Shown one piece after another: positions 1-11,203 of a stretch of 64,000 nt of DNA. The notes under the pieces are model-generated. The model was not told the DNA's origin. It searched no databases and saw nothing but the letters and a program-made list of their open reading frames with translations. The stretch is taken from assembly GCA_003996215.1 (NCBI GenBank), contig QJPP01003103.1, positions 183,892 to 247,891 of the forward strand, in the 5' to 3' direction. Origin of the DNA: Jaltomata sinuosa. Taxonomy: Eukaryota; Streptophyta; Magnoliopsida; Solanales; Solanaceae. The first letter of the stretch is position 1. Each line of letters begins with the position of its first letter. The position numbers and the translations under genes were made by a program.

Positions 1-119
1 GTCGACGGGTTTCCGACCCAACGACATAGCATCCAACTACATGTTGTTTAAAAGATATATGTGTTGTAACCGGACTATTGTCCTGGGGTGGGGCCTAATA
101 GGTTATTCTATTTTGTAGG

Positions 120-1742
120 ATGTCAAAATTCCTCATGTTTGACATGGTAAAAGAGGCGCCTCTCCTCCTCCGAATGTGGTGGATAAATCTGGGTCCTAAC
201 CGTCAGAGGACAGTCCATCAGTATATGGGGCATTTTCCGTCTTTATTAGATATAGAGGCCTGTCCAAAAATGATCGAGGTTTTAACGAGGTATTGGGACA
301 ACAAGAAAATGGTGTTCTGATTCGGAACGATGGAAATGACCCCAACGATAGAAGAACTCAGGAATTGCCTAGAGACCGCAGGTACAACCAATGAAAGGAG
401 ATTAAGGCCTCAACAAGGCATCTTAATACCGAATAAACCCACCCCGACTCAGATTGCAAAGTATCTCCACTTGCGGGAGAATCAATTCCCATGGATAAGG
501 GGTCCAAGTATCTCCTTTCAAGAACTCTACAACCATTTTGCCACTAGGGAAGGATTCTCTTAGTACCAAGGCGAATTCCACACGCTTCAAGAGTGGGACT
601 AAATCCAAGCCTTGGCATTCGTTGTTGCTGTTTTAGGAATCATGGTATTCCCTCTAAATGAACAACTCCGCATCAACACCCGAATAATAATGATGACCCA
701 TACCATGTTCCATGGCCTGACAGAGGGAACTACCGTCAACTATTTTCCTCTAGTACCAGTCATTTTATATGATATTTATAGAGCTTTGGGGAAATGCAAG
801 AACGGTCATCGTTACTTCCAAGGGTGCAACCTACTCCTACAATATTGGATTCTCAAGCATCTAGCCAAAGATAACGGAAGCCAAGAAATTCCCAACCCAG
901 ATGGAATCGATAACTTTGCAGTGTTGGCATAAGTACTTAGGGACAGAAGCACCGAAAACAGGACCAAGATAGGATGGGCCCAAGCTTTTTGTGAGCTTGG
1001 AGAAAATAATGTGCAGATGATGTTCGATGATTTTCACTCGAAGGAAGTAATTGTGAAATGTCATGACCTGGCTTTCCTCCCTCTCCCGGGAATTCGCGGG
1101 ATCCGACCTTATGCTCCGCAAAGGGTTCTTAGACAATTTGGAAGGGTTCAAATCGAGCCAGTGACCGTTCACATTGGTTGCTATGTCATCGACTATGAGG
1201 AACATGAAAAAGTCCCGAAAGCTTCGAGGATCCGGCACAATTGGAAGACACTTGAGAAAATGGGTCTAGAGACTTTGGCCCCATACAGGTTCGATCCCGG
1301 GCATATGGACGACTATAAGTAGTGGTTAAAGGCAGACGTTGCAGAAGTATTTATATAAGAACCACGGGTTAACTCAAGACCCAATCTCCATCTCCAATTA
1401 CTGAATCTCCAAGAGGAAATGGCTAGAAGAGAGAAAGAATTTCTTATGAAAAAGGAAGAAGATCGACACACTATAGCATGGTTGACTCAGGAACTCGAAG
1501 ATATGAGAATGGGAATAGCCCAGCTTGATTAAAAAATGACCAGGAAAGCCTTAGAGGCCGGGGCATTACCTATGCATGAACAAGTGGTGAAACTCCAGAG
1601 GGACATGTGGTTGAGCCAATTCGAGCTTAGGAGCATTGCCGGAGCATCAAGAGGAGCAGTATCGAGGGAGGACCTTCCACGTCATATCTTTAGTATCTTA
1701 GCCCCTGCGTCGGTTTTATTTCCATGTATGTCCTTTACCTAA
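120..1742 (+). pseudogene. Ogre ORF1, N-terminal part (DUF7745-like, then coiled coil), broken
   Basis: One frame can be followed from ATG 120 to 1742. It is interrupted by in-frame stops at 318, 561, 600, 930 and 1320 and by further stops near 1527. The first 400 codons match the protein family that accompanies Ogre-like elements in plant genomes, which I believe is called DUF7745 and is related to plant mobile domains; function unknown. From ATG-like 1419 onward the frame is rich in Glu, Lys, Arg and Leu, as in a coiled coil (MARREKEFL start, TQELEDMR). Ogre-2 (31038-32527, minus) has the same protein with several of these stops absent. ORF1 lies upstream of gag and is characteristic of Ogre. 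Confidence 0.8.
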
Positions 1743-2183
1743 ATTCGCCTCTGCGTGGGCGTGATTTTTGTGCAAATATCCTTTCCCCTAAAATGTATTC
1801 CCCTTTCGGCTAGCATTTGTATCCCTTTAAAAAAGGGAAGTTTTCCATATATATATACATGCTATTTTGGGGGCAATAGAATGGTTCAGATACGTGACAT
1901 ACGTCTTTCAAACTCGCTAGGCCTAACCTTGGCATAAAAAGGTCACCCAGTTAGGACGCGATATTAGCATGATATTATTGTGATATAAATTATTTTATGT
2001 GCTATGTGTGTTGCTTGAATCAATGAAAAATGGGTCCACTCCATGCCAAAATTTTCTAGAACACCGTAGGCAAAAAATATAAGCCCACTATGTAAAGTAC
2101 GACCAAAATACTCCAAGTCTTCCAAGTTTCTCCGAAAATCCTAAAGCCTTCTAAAAACTTCCTAAAAATCTCCGTTCTTTCAG
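1743..2183 (+). other. Non-coding gap inside ORF1; candidate intron
   Basis: This 440-base AT-rich stretch separates the coiled-coil end of ORF1 from a second open frame. It ends in a pyrimidine-rich CGTTCTTTCAG followed by GAAAGGTT, a good 3' splice site. The same junction is kept in Ogre-2 at about 30475-30485 on the minus strand. I cannot place a 5' splice site with confidence. The alternative is that ORF1 is really two separate ORFs. Confidence 0.35.
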
Positions 2184-2194
2184 GAAAGGTTGAA

Positions 2195-3214
2195 ATGGAG
2201 GTCGTGACTATGCGAGAAAAAATGCTAAGGATACAAGAGGAAATGGAGGAGGTTCATAGAAAACATGAGAGAATTGACCAACTTATGAAAATTACCTTAG
2301 CTCGGTCCAAGGAGGTGGAAGAGCAATCTGCCAAGGCTAAAGAAAGGATTGCTGCGATTGACCAAATACTGGGAAAACCCGAGACTAAGAACAAACCAGA
2401 CTTTGACCTAGAACTCAAAGAATTGCTCCTAAAGTTTGAGGATGTCACTGGAGGATTGGAACAAGTCAACAAAGGGAAGGAAAGAGTAACTGAAGAACCC
2501 GAAGACAATGAGCAAGTTCCCATAGAGACCACTACTGAAGGTGCCCAACCCTTTGACACGAGAGTCCTCCACTGGACCAAGGTCAAGGGTGATGCTATTT
2601 TGCCTTCCAGATTCAGTCCTGGAGGGAAGCCCATCACCCTCAAAGTTCACTGCCGTGAATATACCAAAAACCCAAAGGTTATTCTCTGTTCAGAAATTTA
2701 CGAGACCCTGAAAGCTATGGGGTTCCTGCATCCTGACCAATTTGAGCAATTCGGATGTCATCCTCACAATGAGCACAAAGAGTGCACCTATCATCCACGT
2801 CGCAGAGGAAACACTACCAATGAATTCAATGCCCTAAGAGCCTAGATTTACCACATGATCACTAACGGCCAGATAAGCCATCTATGAGGGGCCCGAACCA
2901 TCCTTGCTTGTGACCAAGTTGGCCATGGCATGCCCATCACTGAGGAAATGACTATTCATCACTATGATTTCACTGTCTTCCAGGACACTTACTATGAAAT
3001 CTATACTAAGCTGGTCCAAACCAGGATCCTGGAGCCCGTGGAAAGGAGACCAGGGAAGATGCCCAGGGCTTGGCGTCAGGGGAAAGAAGTTTTCCTCTAC
3101 CATAAAGGGGTAGGAGGCCATGATATCGAAACTTGCCGCCACTTTTGGGTCGATTTAGAATACCTCATTTACATGGGAAAAATCAAGCTGGAGTTTCCCT
3201 CTTATCATCCTTGA
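2195..3214 (+). pseudogene. Ogre ORF1, C-terminal part with two zinc-knuckle-like modules, broken
   Basis: The frame from ATG 2195 to stop 3214 is broken by TAG at 2843 and TGA at 2885; Ogre-2 has CAG and TGG at these codons. Residues 1-75 form a charged coiled coil (MREKMLRIQEEMEEVHRKH). Near 2783-2827 lies a module of form C-x-Y-H...C with two ligands already lost (His to Asn, Cys to Phe). A second such module lies at 3092-3136 (FLYHKGVGGHDIETC), with its first Cys changed to Phe. Both resemble the Cys/His module in Gag at 5639-5683. The likely role is nucleic-acid binding or assembly; that is inference. Confidence 0.75.
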
Positions 3215-3857
3215 AGAAAAAATTGAGAAGAGTCTAGCAGATCCCATCATCCAGAGCTGAAAGTAGCAAAAGTAGCAGAGTTTTAGCTTTCAGTTTCTTT
3301 ATTTTTTGATGTCGTCTTTTACTTTCCCCTAGTATTTAGAATATTGGATGAAATGAAATAAGACAACTTATCTATCACAAGTTTGAACTACGTAGGGCCT
3401 GAATTCTCCTTCATGAGATACGTAGGGAGCCTTGAAGGCCAGGCCCATGTCTTAAAGAAATTGTCATTTCTCCACATCGACGAAGACGACGAAGAGTTCA
3501 GGAGAACAATAGGCAGAGATGTTACAAGATCAATAAAATCAACCTTTCCTGACAAAACCTACTAATCCCAAATCAACGGACAGAATCATGTCCTTTGAAA
3601 CGATTGAGTCAAAACCACCTGTGGACCAATTTGCCTTGACGAAAAGAAACTTTTATGTGTTTGAAGTAATTCCTATGTGTTTATTTCTCGCCATATATCT
3701 TGTATTATTTTTCACTAACAAAAAACTAACATAGCGGCTTTTGAGTTGTTTTTCATTTCAACAGATAAAAGAAACAGATTTGTGTTGACAAAAGCTGGCT
3801 GAACACTCTTACTTCACTCGCTCGAAAGCACACTTAGATCCATCCTCTGACCCTCGC
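3215..3857 (+). other. Spacer between ORF1 and gag, containing one conserved hairpin
   Basis: No convincing coding sequence. It contains the conserved hairpin at 3388-3425. An open stretch over the hairpin (3383-3565) is discounted, because the same sequence pattern recurs in plainly non-coding 3' DNA of the element. Homology with Ogre-2 continues to about 3680. Confidence 0.7.
3388..3425 (+). other. Conserved covarying hairpin, copy 1
   Basis: Outer stem CTACGT (3388-3393) pairs with ACGTAG (3420-3425). Inner stem TCTC (3405-3408) pairs with GAGA (3415-3418) across a 6-base loop. A conserved unpaired arm reads GGGCCTGAAT. The same layout recurs at 11011, 11116, 14720 and 14901, and at 29205-29242 in Ogre-2. 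Confidence 0.65.
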
Positions 3858-6070
3858 TTGTCTGCAGAAAGAATGACTGATAGTGAGGAAGAAAATGCCT
3901 TGGCAATAAGAGACAGCGTCATCGCTGAACAGAATGAAATGATCGCAGAACTTACGAAGAAATTAGAAAAGATGCAGGAAGAAGTGCAAAAGGTGAAACA
4001 CATGGCTAGCTTGGCAATCTCCGTCAATACTCCTTCTTTGGGCGATTCTCAACCCCTCTTCAAAACCCTTCACTCAATTCTCTGCAAACCGGAAATCAAC
4101 CAAAAGACATCCCCTTCTCTTCCATTCCCAGGCCTTCAAACGAACCTGTCCACAATAACCCCTCCCTCGTCAGTTCCCTGTACCAGACCCATACTCCACC
4201 TGTTCAACATACTAACCAGAACAACAATCCAGGTGCCTATTTCACAAAAAACCCTCCAAACCTCCAGAACACTTCACAAAACACCTACAACTCCCAAAAC
4301 AACCATCCTAATGCCACCAACATAGTTAACCCACATAATTTTACCCCCACATACCCGAATAATATTCCACATGTCCATACCCCACCCGCGCAAAACATAC
4401 CTCCCACTTTCCATGCCATAACAGAACTATACCCCATCCTCTAGGAGAACCCTGAGCTAGATCATTATGAAGAGAAAGAAAGAGAGATGAAGGCTACAAA
4501 AATGAAACGCGACCTTGATATGGAACAAATAAGGGAAAAAATAGCCCAGATTAGAGAGTTATGGAGTTCGCCTTACGAGAAAGGCTACGATTATGATGAT
4601 CTCTGCATTCACCCTGAGATGAACCTGCCAGAAGGTTTCAAAGTTCCAAAATTTGAAATCTTCAATGGTGTTGGGAGTCCCGAAGCCCATCTAAGGAATT
4701 ACTGTGATCAGATGGTCGGTGCTCGAAGAAACAATGCCCTGCTAATGAGACTCTTTAGCCAAAGTCTGAATGGAGAGGCATTAGAATGGTTCGCCTCCCA
4801 AGAATTGAAGAAGTAGTTCAAGTGGAGAAATCTCGCCTGAGATTTTTCCCGGAGATTCGCATATAACGTAGAAGCCGTCCTGAATTGATATTCCCTAGGA
4901 CGCATCAGGCAAAAGTCAAATGAAGATTTCAGAGATTATGCTTAACGGTGGAGAAACGAGGTCACGAGAGTCCGGCCTCCTATGACCAAAGAAGAAATAA
5001 GCGCGGTGTTTATGCACGCTCAGGAGTCAGAAGTTTATGACAAGATGATATCGGCGGTAAAATCCCAGTTCACCGACTTAGTCAAAATTGGAGAGATTGT
5101 GGAAGAAGGGTTCTGCAGTGGCAAAATTGCCAAAACCCCGATTTCATCAGGACCTACTGGACCCCCAAAGAAAAAGAGAGAGGAGGTATCTTCGGTGTCT
5201 TTCAATCCTAGTCCAAAACCACATAAACCCTTCGGAGCTGGTTACAAGAAGCCACTTGTTCCAACAACCCCTCCTCCACTTCCACAAAACCCTCAACCGA
5301 TCTTCTATACTCAACCAATCTACCAAACTCCCTTGCCAAATGTGCAGCCCATCTACCAAACTTTGGTGCCAAATGTGCAACCCACCTACCAAGCACCTCC
5401 CCAAAATTTTCCCGTATACCAAAGAGCTCCTGAAAATCAGAACAACCACCGGGTTCCTCCTCCCACTAACCCCCGTCTCCCCCGACCAAATTTGGAAAAG
5501 AAAGTTCCTCGAACATTCACTCAATAAGCCGAGACTCGAACTCAGTTATATGAAAGACTGAAGGTCGTTGGATTAGTTCATCCCATTCAGTATAAACCAG
5601 GTAACGTCAACTCTTCTTTCTATAAAGTTGATCGGCATTGTGCTTATCACTCTGGAGGCACCGAACCCAGCACAGAGGATTGCATCAATCTAAAACACAA
5701 GATTCAAGATTTAATCGATCAGAAGGTAGTCACCTTACAGACAGCACCACCAAATGTTAATAACAACCCACTTCCGAATCACGAAAAAGCCACTGTAAAC
5801 ATGATCGAAATAGAGGAAGAATGGTTCGCAAGCAATTCCATAGTGCCGGCGAGCCCCAAAAAGCCTGAGAAACTAGAAAGGTCTGTAGCTTCTTTGAGCA
5901 TCGCAGAGAAGCAGCAATTTGCTGTGTTGGTGCTGGCTGAAAAAGAGTTTGGAATTAAAGCCGCTGCAACTCATGGCATGAAAAGATCTGGGAGATGTTA
6001 TGTCCCCGATAATCTGGCAGATGATGCTTACAAGAAGAGTCTGCCGAAAAGGCCAATCACTGAAGGCTAA
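3858..6070 (+). pseudogene. Ogre gag (capsid and nucleocapsid region), broken
   Basis: The N-terminus (3858-4040) is a coiled coil (QNEMIAELTKKLEKMQEE) followed by an Asn/Pro-rich linker with a frame change near 4040-4450. The retrotransposon gag domain runs from about 4487 to 5140: LPEGFKVPKFEIFNG, then AHLRNYCDQM and SLNGEALEWF are typical. A stop occurs at 4814, with more within 4830-4945. Next comes a Pro/Gln/Tyr repeat (QPIYQT motif, 5280-5430). A Cys-x-Tyr-His...Cys module lies at 5639-5683 (HCAYHSGG...TEDC), as seen in this lineage. The tail to 6070 is the usual acidic linker before protease. Gag would form the cytoplasmic particle. Confidence 0.85.
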
Positions 6071-6115
6071 GCAGAAGAGTTTTGGAGAAGAATACAGCCA
6101 AAAAATTACTCAATT

Positions 6116-6661
6116 GTGAAGCACTTGGAAAAAAAACCCGCTCAAATTTCTATTTGGGCATTGCTCATGAGTTCCCTGTACCACAGACAGGCGTTACTCA
6201 AGGTTCTAAATGAAGCTTACGTACCCACGGGTACCAGTGCAGAAAACTTGACTGCCATGGTAAGCCAAGTCCTAGGAAGGCACCGCATCTGTTTCAGTGA
6301 TGATGAGTTGCCTTTTGAAGGCGTGTCGCACAACAAGGCTCTACGTATCACTATTCAGAGTCAGGAAAAGGTTGTGAACAAGGTATTGATCAATGACGGA
6401 TCAGTATTGAACATTTTTCCATTGTCAACACTGACACAGTTTGAATACGATTTGGGAAAGATCCGTCAAAGCAGGGTCAATGTGAGGGCCTTCGACGGAG
6501 GACAGAGAAATACTCTTGGAGAAGTCAACCTATACATCCAGATGGAACCCGCTGAATTTTGGACAGAGTTACAATTCATGGATATTACCACCAGTTACAA
6601 TTTTCTTTTAGGATGGACATCAATCCACGAAGCTGGGGCCGTGCCATCAACCTTGCTCTAA
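6116..6661 (+). pseudogene. Ogre aspartic protease domain, broken
   Basis: In the same frame as the downstream half of gag. The N-terminal part (VLNEAYVP...) is the conserved linker, and the retropepsin-like core spans about 6340-6660. The active-site region reads VLINDGSVLNIFPLSTL, where the family usually has a D-G/S-G-S triplet followed by LNI. The flap and C-terminal region end in FLLGWTSIHEAGAVPSTL. The frame stops at 6659 (TAA), just before the conserved continuation QMVKF, where a Gln codon would be expected. Role: cleavage of the Gag-Pol polyprotein. Confidence 0.8.
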
Positions 6662-7317
6662 ATGGTGAAGTTCTTTTGGGAAGGGCACGAAATGGTAATC
6701 CATGGAGAGGGAAGCCACCTGAGTCGCCCAAACGGTTGTGTCCCCATAATCGAAAAGGTCCCGAGAGGGAGTGACTTCTACACGGTGGAAATTATGAATG
6801 CCACATAAGAGGACCTGTCTCCTCAAATTCCTATGTCTCCTATTTATAAGATGCTTGCGACCACAATGCTGAGGTGTGGTTATGAACCAGGCTCGAGGCT
6901 AGGAAGGAACTCTGACGGTCGGATAAAACCTTTAAGTATCCATGGACAGTTGAGAAAGAACGGATTGGGGTATGTGACCCAAGAAGGTGAAGCCAGCAAC
7001 AAAGAAAAGAAGAGGTCAGGACTACCCAAGCCTTTTCCTCATTTGTATCAATCGTAGTACGCGTCAGTCCTCCAAGCGATGGGTTGGAGGATAGAATAGG
7101 GTATCTGTTTGAGGAGTGTGATGCTATCATGGAAGAAGCTCCCGAAACAACCATAATCAGGAACCTCAAACCCCGCGAGAAGTTGCAAAACTTGGTCATC
7201 ACTCCTTTGGATACTCTCCAAAGACTTTGTTTTACAAAATTCAGCGACGATCCGGATGAGGCTCCGCGACCCTCCCTTTATATTTTGAATTTCCTCGTAC
7301 TGTTTACTGCTTGCTAA
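6662..7317 (+). pseudogene. Ogre G-patch region, end of the first pol exon
   Basis: After the protease stop the same frame continues through 6833-7057 with a G-patch-like motif (CGYEPGSRLGRN, then LRKNGLGYV). G-patch domains bind nucleic acid and are known C-terminal to protease in some retroelements. A frame change near 7057-7084 leads to 7084-7317 (FEECDAIMEEAPETT...). The open frame ends there, before the intron-like gap. Confidence 0.65.
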
Positions 7318-7470
7318 AAGGCATGAACCTACATTTATGTAGGTTGTAGCCATAGTTTGTAAATATTTCTGAATTTCAAATGAAAGCCTCCTTATTTTGA
7401 AAATATTCGCCGTTTAAAGATTTATTTTTATTTGCTTATTAATATCTAACCCGTGTTGTTTTGGGTTCAG
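7318..7470 (+). other. Probable Ogre pol intron
   Basis: AT-rich gap between the protease/G-patch exon and the RT frame. It ends TTGTTTTGGGTTCAG (AG at 7469-7470). Directly after the AG the RT frame is open without interruption (NNKLKPATVLSCQGLN...). An intron at this place is a known hallmark of Ogre. The 5' splice site is not certain; one candidate is the GTAGGTTG near 7339. Confidence 0.6.
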
Positions 7471-7471
7471 T

Positions 7472-8652
7472 AATAATAAGTTAAAACCTGCCACTGTCCT
7501 GTCATGTCAAGGGCTTAACAAACAAATTGTGCTAGGTGACGATGATTTTGAGGAATATGATGAAGAAACTATGGTTCCCAAAGACTTGACAGAGGAATTA
7601 AAAGACTTCGAGAATCGAGAAAAGCCTAATCTAGAGGAAACTGAGATGGTCAATCTAGGAGACGACCAAGAAGTCAAAGAAACCAAAATCAGTGTCCATT
7701 TGACAGAAACACAGAAAAGAGAACTTATCATATTGCTCCAAGAATACATCAACATATTTTCTTGGGCCTACAGCGATATGACAGAGTTAAGCACAGACAT
7801 AGTCTCCCACAAGCTACCTATTAATCCAGGGTTTGATCCCACCAAGTTGAAGATTCTAAAGTTCAAGCCAGATCTAAGTCTGAAGATCAAGGAAGAAGTT
7901 ACCAAACAGATTCAGTCTGGAGTGGTAGGGGTTACAAAGTATCCAACCTGGTTGGCCAATATCGTCCCAGTTCCTAAGAAAGATGGGAAGATCAGAATCT
8001 ATGTCAATTATCGAGACCTGAACAGGGCCAGTCCAAAAGACAACTTCCCATTGCCCAATATCCATATCCTTATCGATAACTGCACGAAACACAAAATACA
8101 GTCATTCGTGGATTGTTTTGCTGGATACCATCAGATCTTAATAGATGAAGAAGATGTGGAGAAAATAGCCTTTATCACCCCCTGGGTATCTACCATTATC
8201 GAGTGATACCATTTGGTCTCAAACATGCGGGTGCTACTTATATGTGAGCCATGAAAACCATTTTACATGACATGATTCATAAGGATATCAAGGTATACGT
8301 GGATGACGTGATTTTTAAATCCCGAGAGAGTTCGGATCACTTGACCCATTTAAGGAAGTTTTTTGACCGCCTGCGAAAATACAATCTAAAGTTGAACCCC
8401 ACCAAATGTGCTTTTGGGGTGCCAGCTGGCAAATTGTTGGGTTTTATAGTCAGTAGAAGGGGCATCGATCTTGACCCTTCAAAGATCAAAGAAATTCAGG
8501 AGTTGCCTCCCCCAAAGACCAAGAAAGAGGTCATGAGTTTCCTGGGAAGGCTGAATTATATTAGTCGATTCATAGCTCAATCAACGGTCATTTGTGAACC
8601 CATTTTCAAGTTTTTAAAGAAAGATGGGCCTACTGGTTGGACCAAGGAGTGA
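7472..8652 (+). pseudogene. Ogre reverse transcriptase, one frameshift
   Basis: An acidic N-terminal region is followed by the RT core from about 7820. Recognisable motifs are YPTWLANIVPVPKKDGK, a YRDLNRASPKDNFPLP motif, and the catalytic YVDD at 8296-8307 (motif C, usually Y-V/M-D-D). The frame shifts between 8206 and 8251, at the ITPW...YRV region before motif B. The thumb includes LGFIVSRRGIDLDPSKI and FLGRLNYISRFI. A TGA at 8650 ends the ORF just as RNase H should begin. Role: synthesis of cDNA from the element RNA. Confidence 0.88.
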
Positions 8653-9159
8653 CAACAAGCTTTTGATCGTATCAAGGACTACTTGTCCAGTCCTCCGATA
8701 TTGGTTCCTCCAAGAGAAGGGAGCCCATTATTGATATATCTATCGGTTTCAGAAAATGCCTTCGGATGCATCCTGGGACAACATGATGAAATCGCAAAGA
8801 AATAACGCGCGATTTATTATCTAAGTAAAAGGTTCACTCCATGCGAGGCTCGTTATACTTTGTTAGAAAAGACTTGTTGTTCTTTGGCTTGGATCGTTCA
8901 GAAGTTGAGACATTATTTGTCATCCTATATGACATATCTCATTTCTAGAATGGATCCCCTAAAGTACATATTCCAAAAGGCCATGCCTACGAGGAAATTG
9001 GCCAAATGGAAAATGTTGCTATATGAGTTCGACATCATAAATGCGACTCAAAAAGCAATCAAGTGACAGGCCTTAGCAGATCATTTAGCAGAAAATCCGG
9101 TTGATGAAGATTATGAACCGCTCCAAACTTACTTCCCCGATGAAGAGATTCTATTTATA
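8653..9159 (+). pseudogene. Ogre Ty3-type RNase H, broken
   Basis: Translation in the RT frame gives ILVPPREGSPLLIYLSVS, FGCILGQHDE, then YYLSKRFTPCEARYTLLEKTC and WIVQKLRHYLSSY. This is the usual Ty3 RNase H order, followed by the connection region (KWKMLLYEFDI). Stops lie at about 8804 (TAA) and 9064 (TGA). Role: degradation of RNA in the RNA-DNA hybrid. Confidence 0.8.
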
Positions 9160-9642
9160 GGTGAGGATATTGCTAACTCATACCCCGGTTGGAGATTGTT
9201 CTTCGACGGAGAGGTCAACTTCAAAGGTTTGGGCATTGGGTTAGTCTTGGTATCAGAAACTTGTCAGCACTATTCGGTGACAGCCAAACTCCATTTCCCA
9301 TGCACTAACAACATGGCCGAGTATGAAGCTTGTATTCTCGGTATCCAACTAACTATTGATATGAATGTCTGAGAACTTTTGGTCATAGGTGATTCTGATA
9401 TGCTAATTCACCAAGTTCAAGGTGAATGGGGTGTGAAGAACCCCAAGATCGTGTCGTATGTGAAAATGGTTCAAAATTTGTGCAAGAGATTCAGGAAGAT
9501 AGAATTCAAGCATACACCAAGGATTCAGAATGAGTTTGTCGATTCCTTGGCAACCATATCCTCCATGATTCAACATCTCGATCAGAATTATATCGATCCG
9601 TTGATAATAGGTCTCAAAGAACAACCTGCGCACTGTGCGCAA
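9160..9642 (+). pseudogene. Second (plant/archaeal-type) RNase H, broken
   Basis: LFFDGEVNFKGLGIGLVL, NNMAEYEACILGI and LLVIGDSDMLIHQVQGEW give the D...E...D pattern of an additional RNase H domain, which is diagnostic of the Tat/Ogre lineage. A TGA at about 9370 sits just before ELLVIGDS. The tail (RIQNEFVDSLATISSMI) matches the lineage's end of this domain. Placement between Ty3 RNase H and integrase is as expected. Confidence 0.82.
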
Positions 9643-10908
9643 GTCAAAGCAGAATCAGATGGAAAGCCATGGTATTATGATATCAAGAGGTATCTAGAAG
9701 TTGTAGTCTATCCCGAAGATATGACCGCCAACCAAAAGAAAACCATTCGTCGAATGGCCAACAACTTTTTCCTAAATGGAGAAATCCTGTACAGGAGGAC
9801 TCCGGACCTTGGATTCTTAAGATGCGTTGATTCGATTGAAGCCACAAGACTATTGGAAGAGGTACGCGCTGGAGTGTGTGGTCCCCACATGAATGGGTTC
9901 ACCCTAGTCAAGAAGATTTTGTGAACTGGATACTTCTGGATGACCATGGAAAATTATTGTAGCAAGTTCGTACAGAAATGTCACAAGTTCCAGTTCCACG
10001 GGGATTTGATTCGAGTGCCACCTAGCGAGCTTCATGCAATGACCGCACCTTGTCCTTTTATAGCCTAGGGCATGGATGTCATTGGTCCCGTCGAGTCGTC
10101 TGCCTCGAATGGACACATATTCATTTTGGTAGCTATTGATTACTTCACCAAGTGGGTAGAAGCTGCTTCTTACAAGTCTGTGACCAAGAAGGTTGTAGCT
10201 GATTTTGTTAAAAAAAACCTAATCTGTCGATTCGGGATCCCTGAATCAATTATTAACGATAACAAAACAAATCTGAACAGCCACTTGATGAAAAAATATG
10301 TGAGCAATTCAAGATCACTCACCGTAATTCAACCGCATACCGGCCACAAATGAACGGAGCTGTGGAAGCCGCTAACAAGAATATCAAGAAGATCTTGAGA
10401 AAAATGGTCGACCATCACCGATCTTGGCATGAGATGTTTCTTTATGCTTTATTGGGATACCGAACGACTATCAGGACTTCGACCGGGGCGACCCCTTATA
10501 TATTGGTGTATGGGTCGGAAGTAGTGATACCTGCGGAAGTTGAAATACCATCTCTTAGGATCATTCGAGAAGCCAGACTGAACAATGAAGAATGGGTTCG
10601 TGCCTGTCACGAGCAACTCATGTTGATCGATGAGAAAAGGATGAGTGTCGTATGCCATGGTCAGTTATACCAGCAAAGAATGATTCGTGCATTCAACAAA
10701 AGAGTGAGAGATCGTATGTTTGTCATAGGACAACAAGCGCATTTTTCCCAGCCAGGAGGAATACAAAGGAAAGTTTGCACCCAATTGGCAAAGCCCGTAT
10801 GTCATCCAGAAAGTGTTATCCGGAGGAGCTCTGATCCTATCCAAAATGGACGGTAAAGTGTTGACCAAACTGACCAATTCCGATGCTATGAAGAGATACT
10901 TTGTTTAG
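9643..10908 (+). pseudogene. Ogre integrase, broken
   Basis: The N-terminal zinc-binding region follows EILYRRTPDLGFLRCVD (ARLLEEVRAGVCGPHMNG gives the His, then CHKFQFHGDLI). The catalytic core begins GMDVIGPVESS (first Asp), then AIDYFTKWVEAASY, IINDNKTNLNS (second Asp) and MNGAVEAANKN (Glu). A stop occurs at 9922 (TGA), another at about 10067 (TAG before GMDVIG), and a frameshift near 10340. The C-terminus ends at TAG 10906-10908 after a DAMKRYFV tail. Role: insertion of cDNA into the chromosome. Confidence 0.85.
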
Positions 10909-11010
10909 GGATAGTTTTCCGTTAATTTTATTTCCCTGTAATCGCATTTCCTGATTGTAATCATTTTATGTTTTGTAATAGCTTAAAACACCCCTATCCT
11001 CTTGAATGAA

Positions 11011-11154
11011 CTACGTCTGACCTGAATTCTCAAGAATGAGATACGTAGGCGGCCTTTGTCGACCTCGGTCATCCCTTTAATTATTTCCAATAATCTCCCA
11101 CTATAAGTGTGGGAACTACGTTTGACCTGATTCCTGCCGCAACGGGATACGTAG
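11011..11154 (+). other. Conserved covarying hairpins, copies 2 and 3
   Basis: Copy 2 (11011-11048): CTACGT/ACGTAG outer stem, TCTC/GAGA inner stem, same spacing as the copy at 3388. Copy 3 (11116-11154): same outer stem, but inner stem TCCT (11132-11135) with GGGA (11144-11147), including one wobble pair. The linker GACCTGA is shared. Confidence 0.65.
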
Positions 11155-11203
11155 GCGCCACAATGGTTCGGTCATATCACCCCAGGAAATGGAAACTGGG
11201 GCA

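Noticed and set aside
3383..3565. 60-codon ORF starting MNYVGPEFSF
   Set aside because: Overlaps the conserved hairpin, whose other copies sit in non-coding DNA with stops.
5088..5561. 157-codon ORF and two minus-strand ORFs over the Gag proline-rich region
   Set aside because: Frame shadows of gag, whose own frame carries the QPIYQT repeats and capsid motifs.
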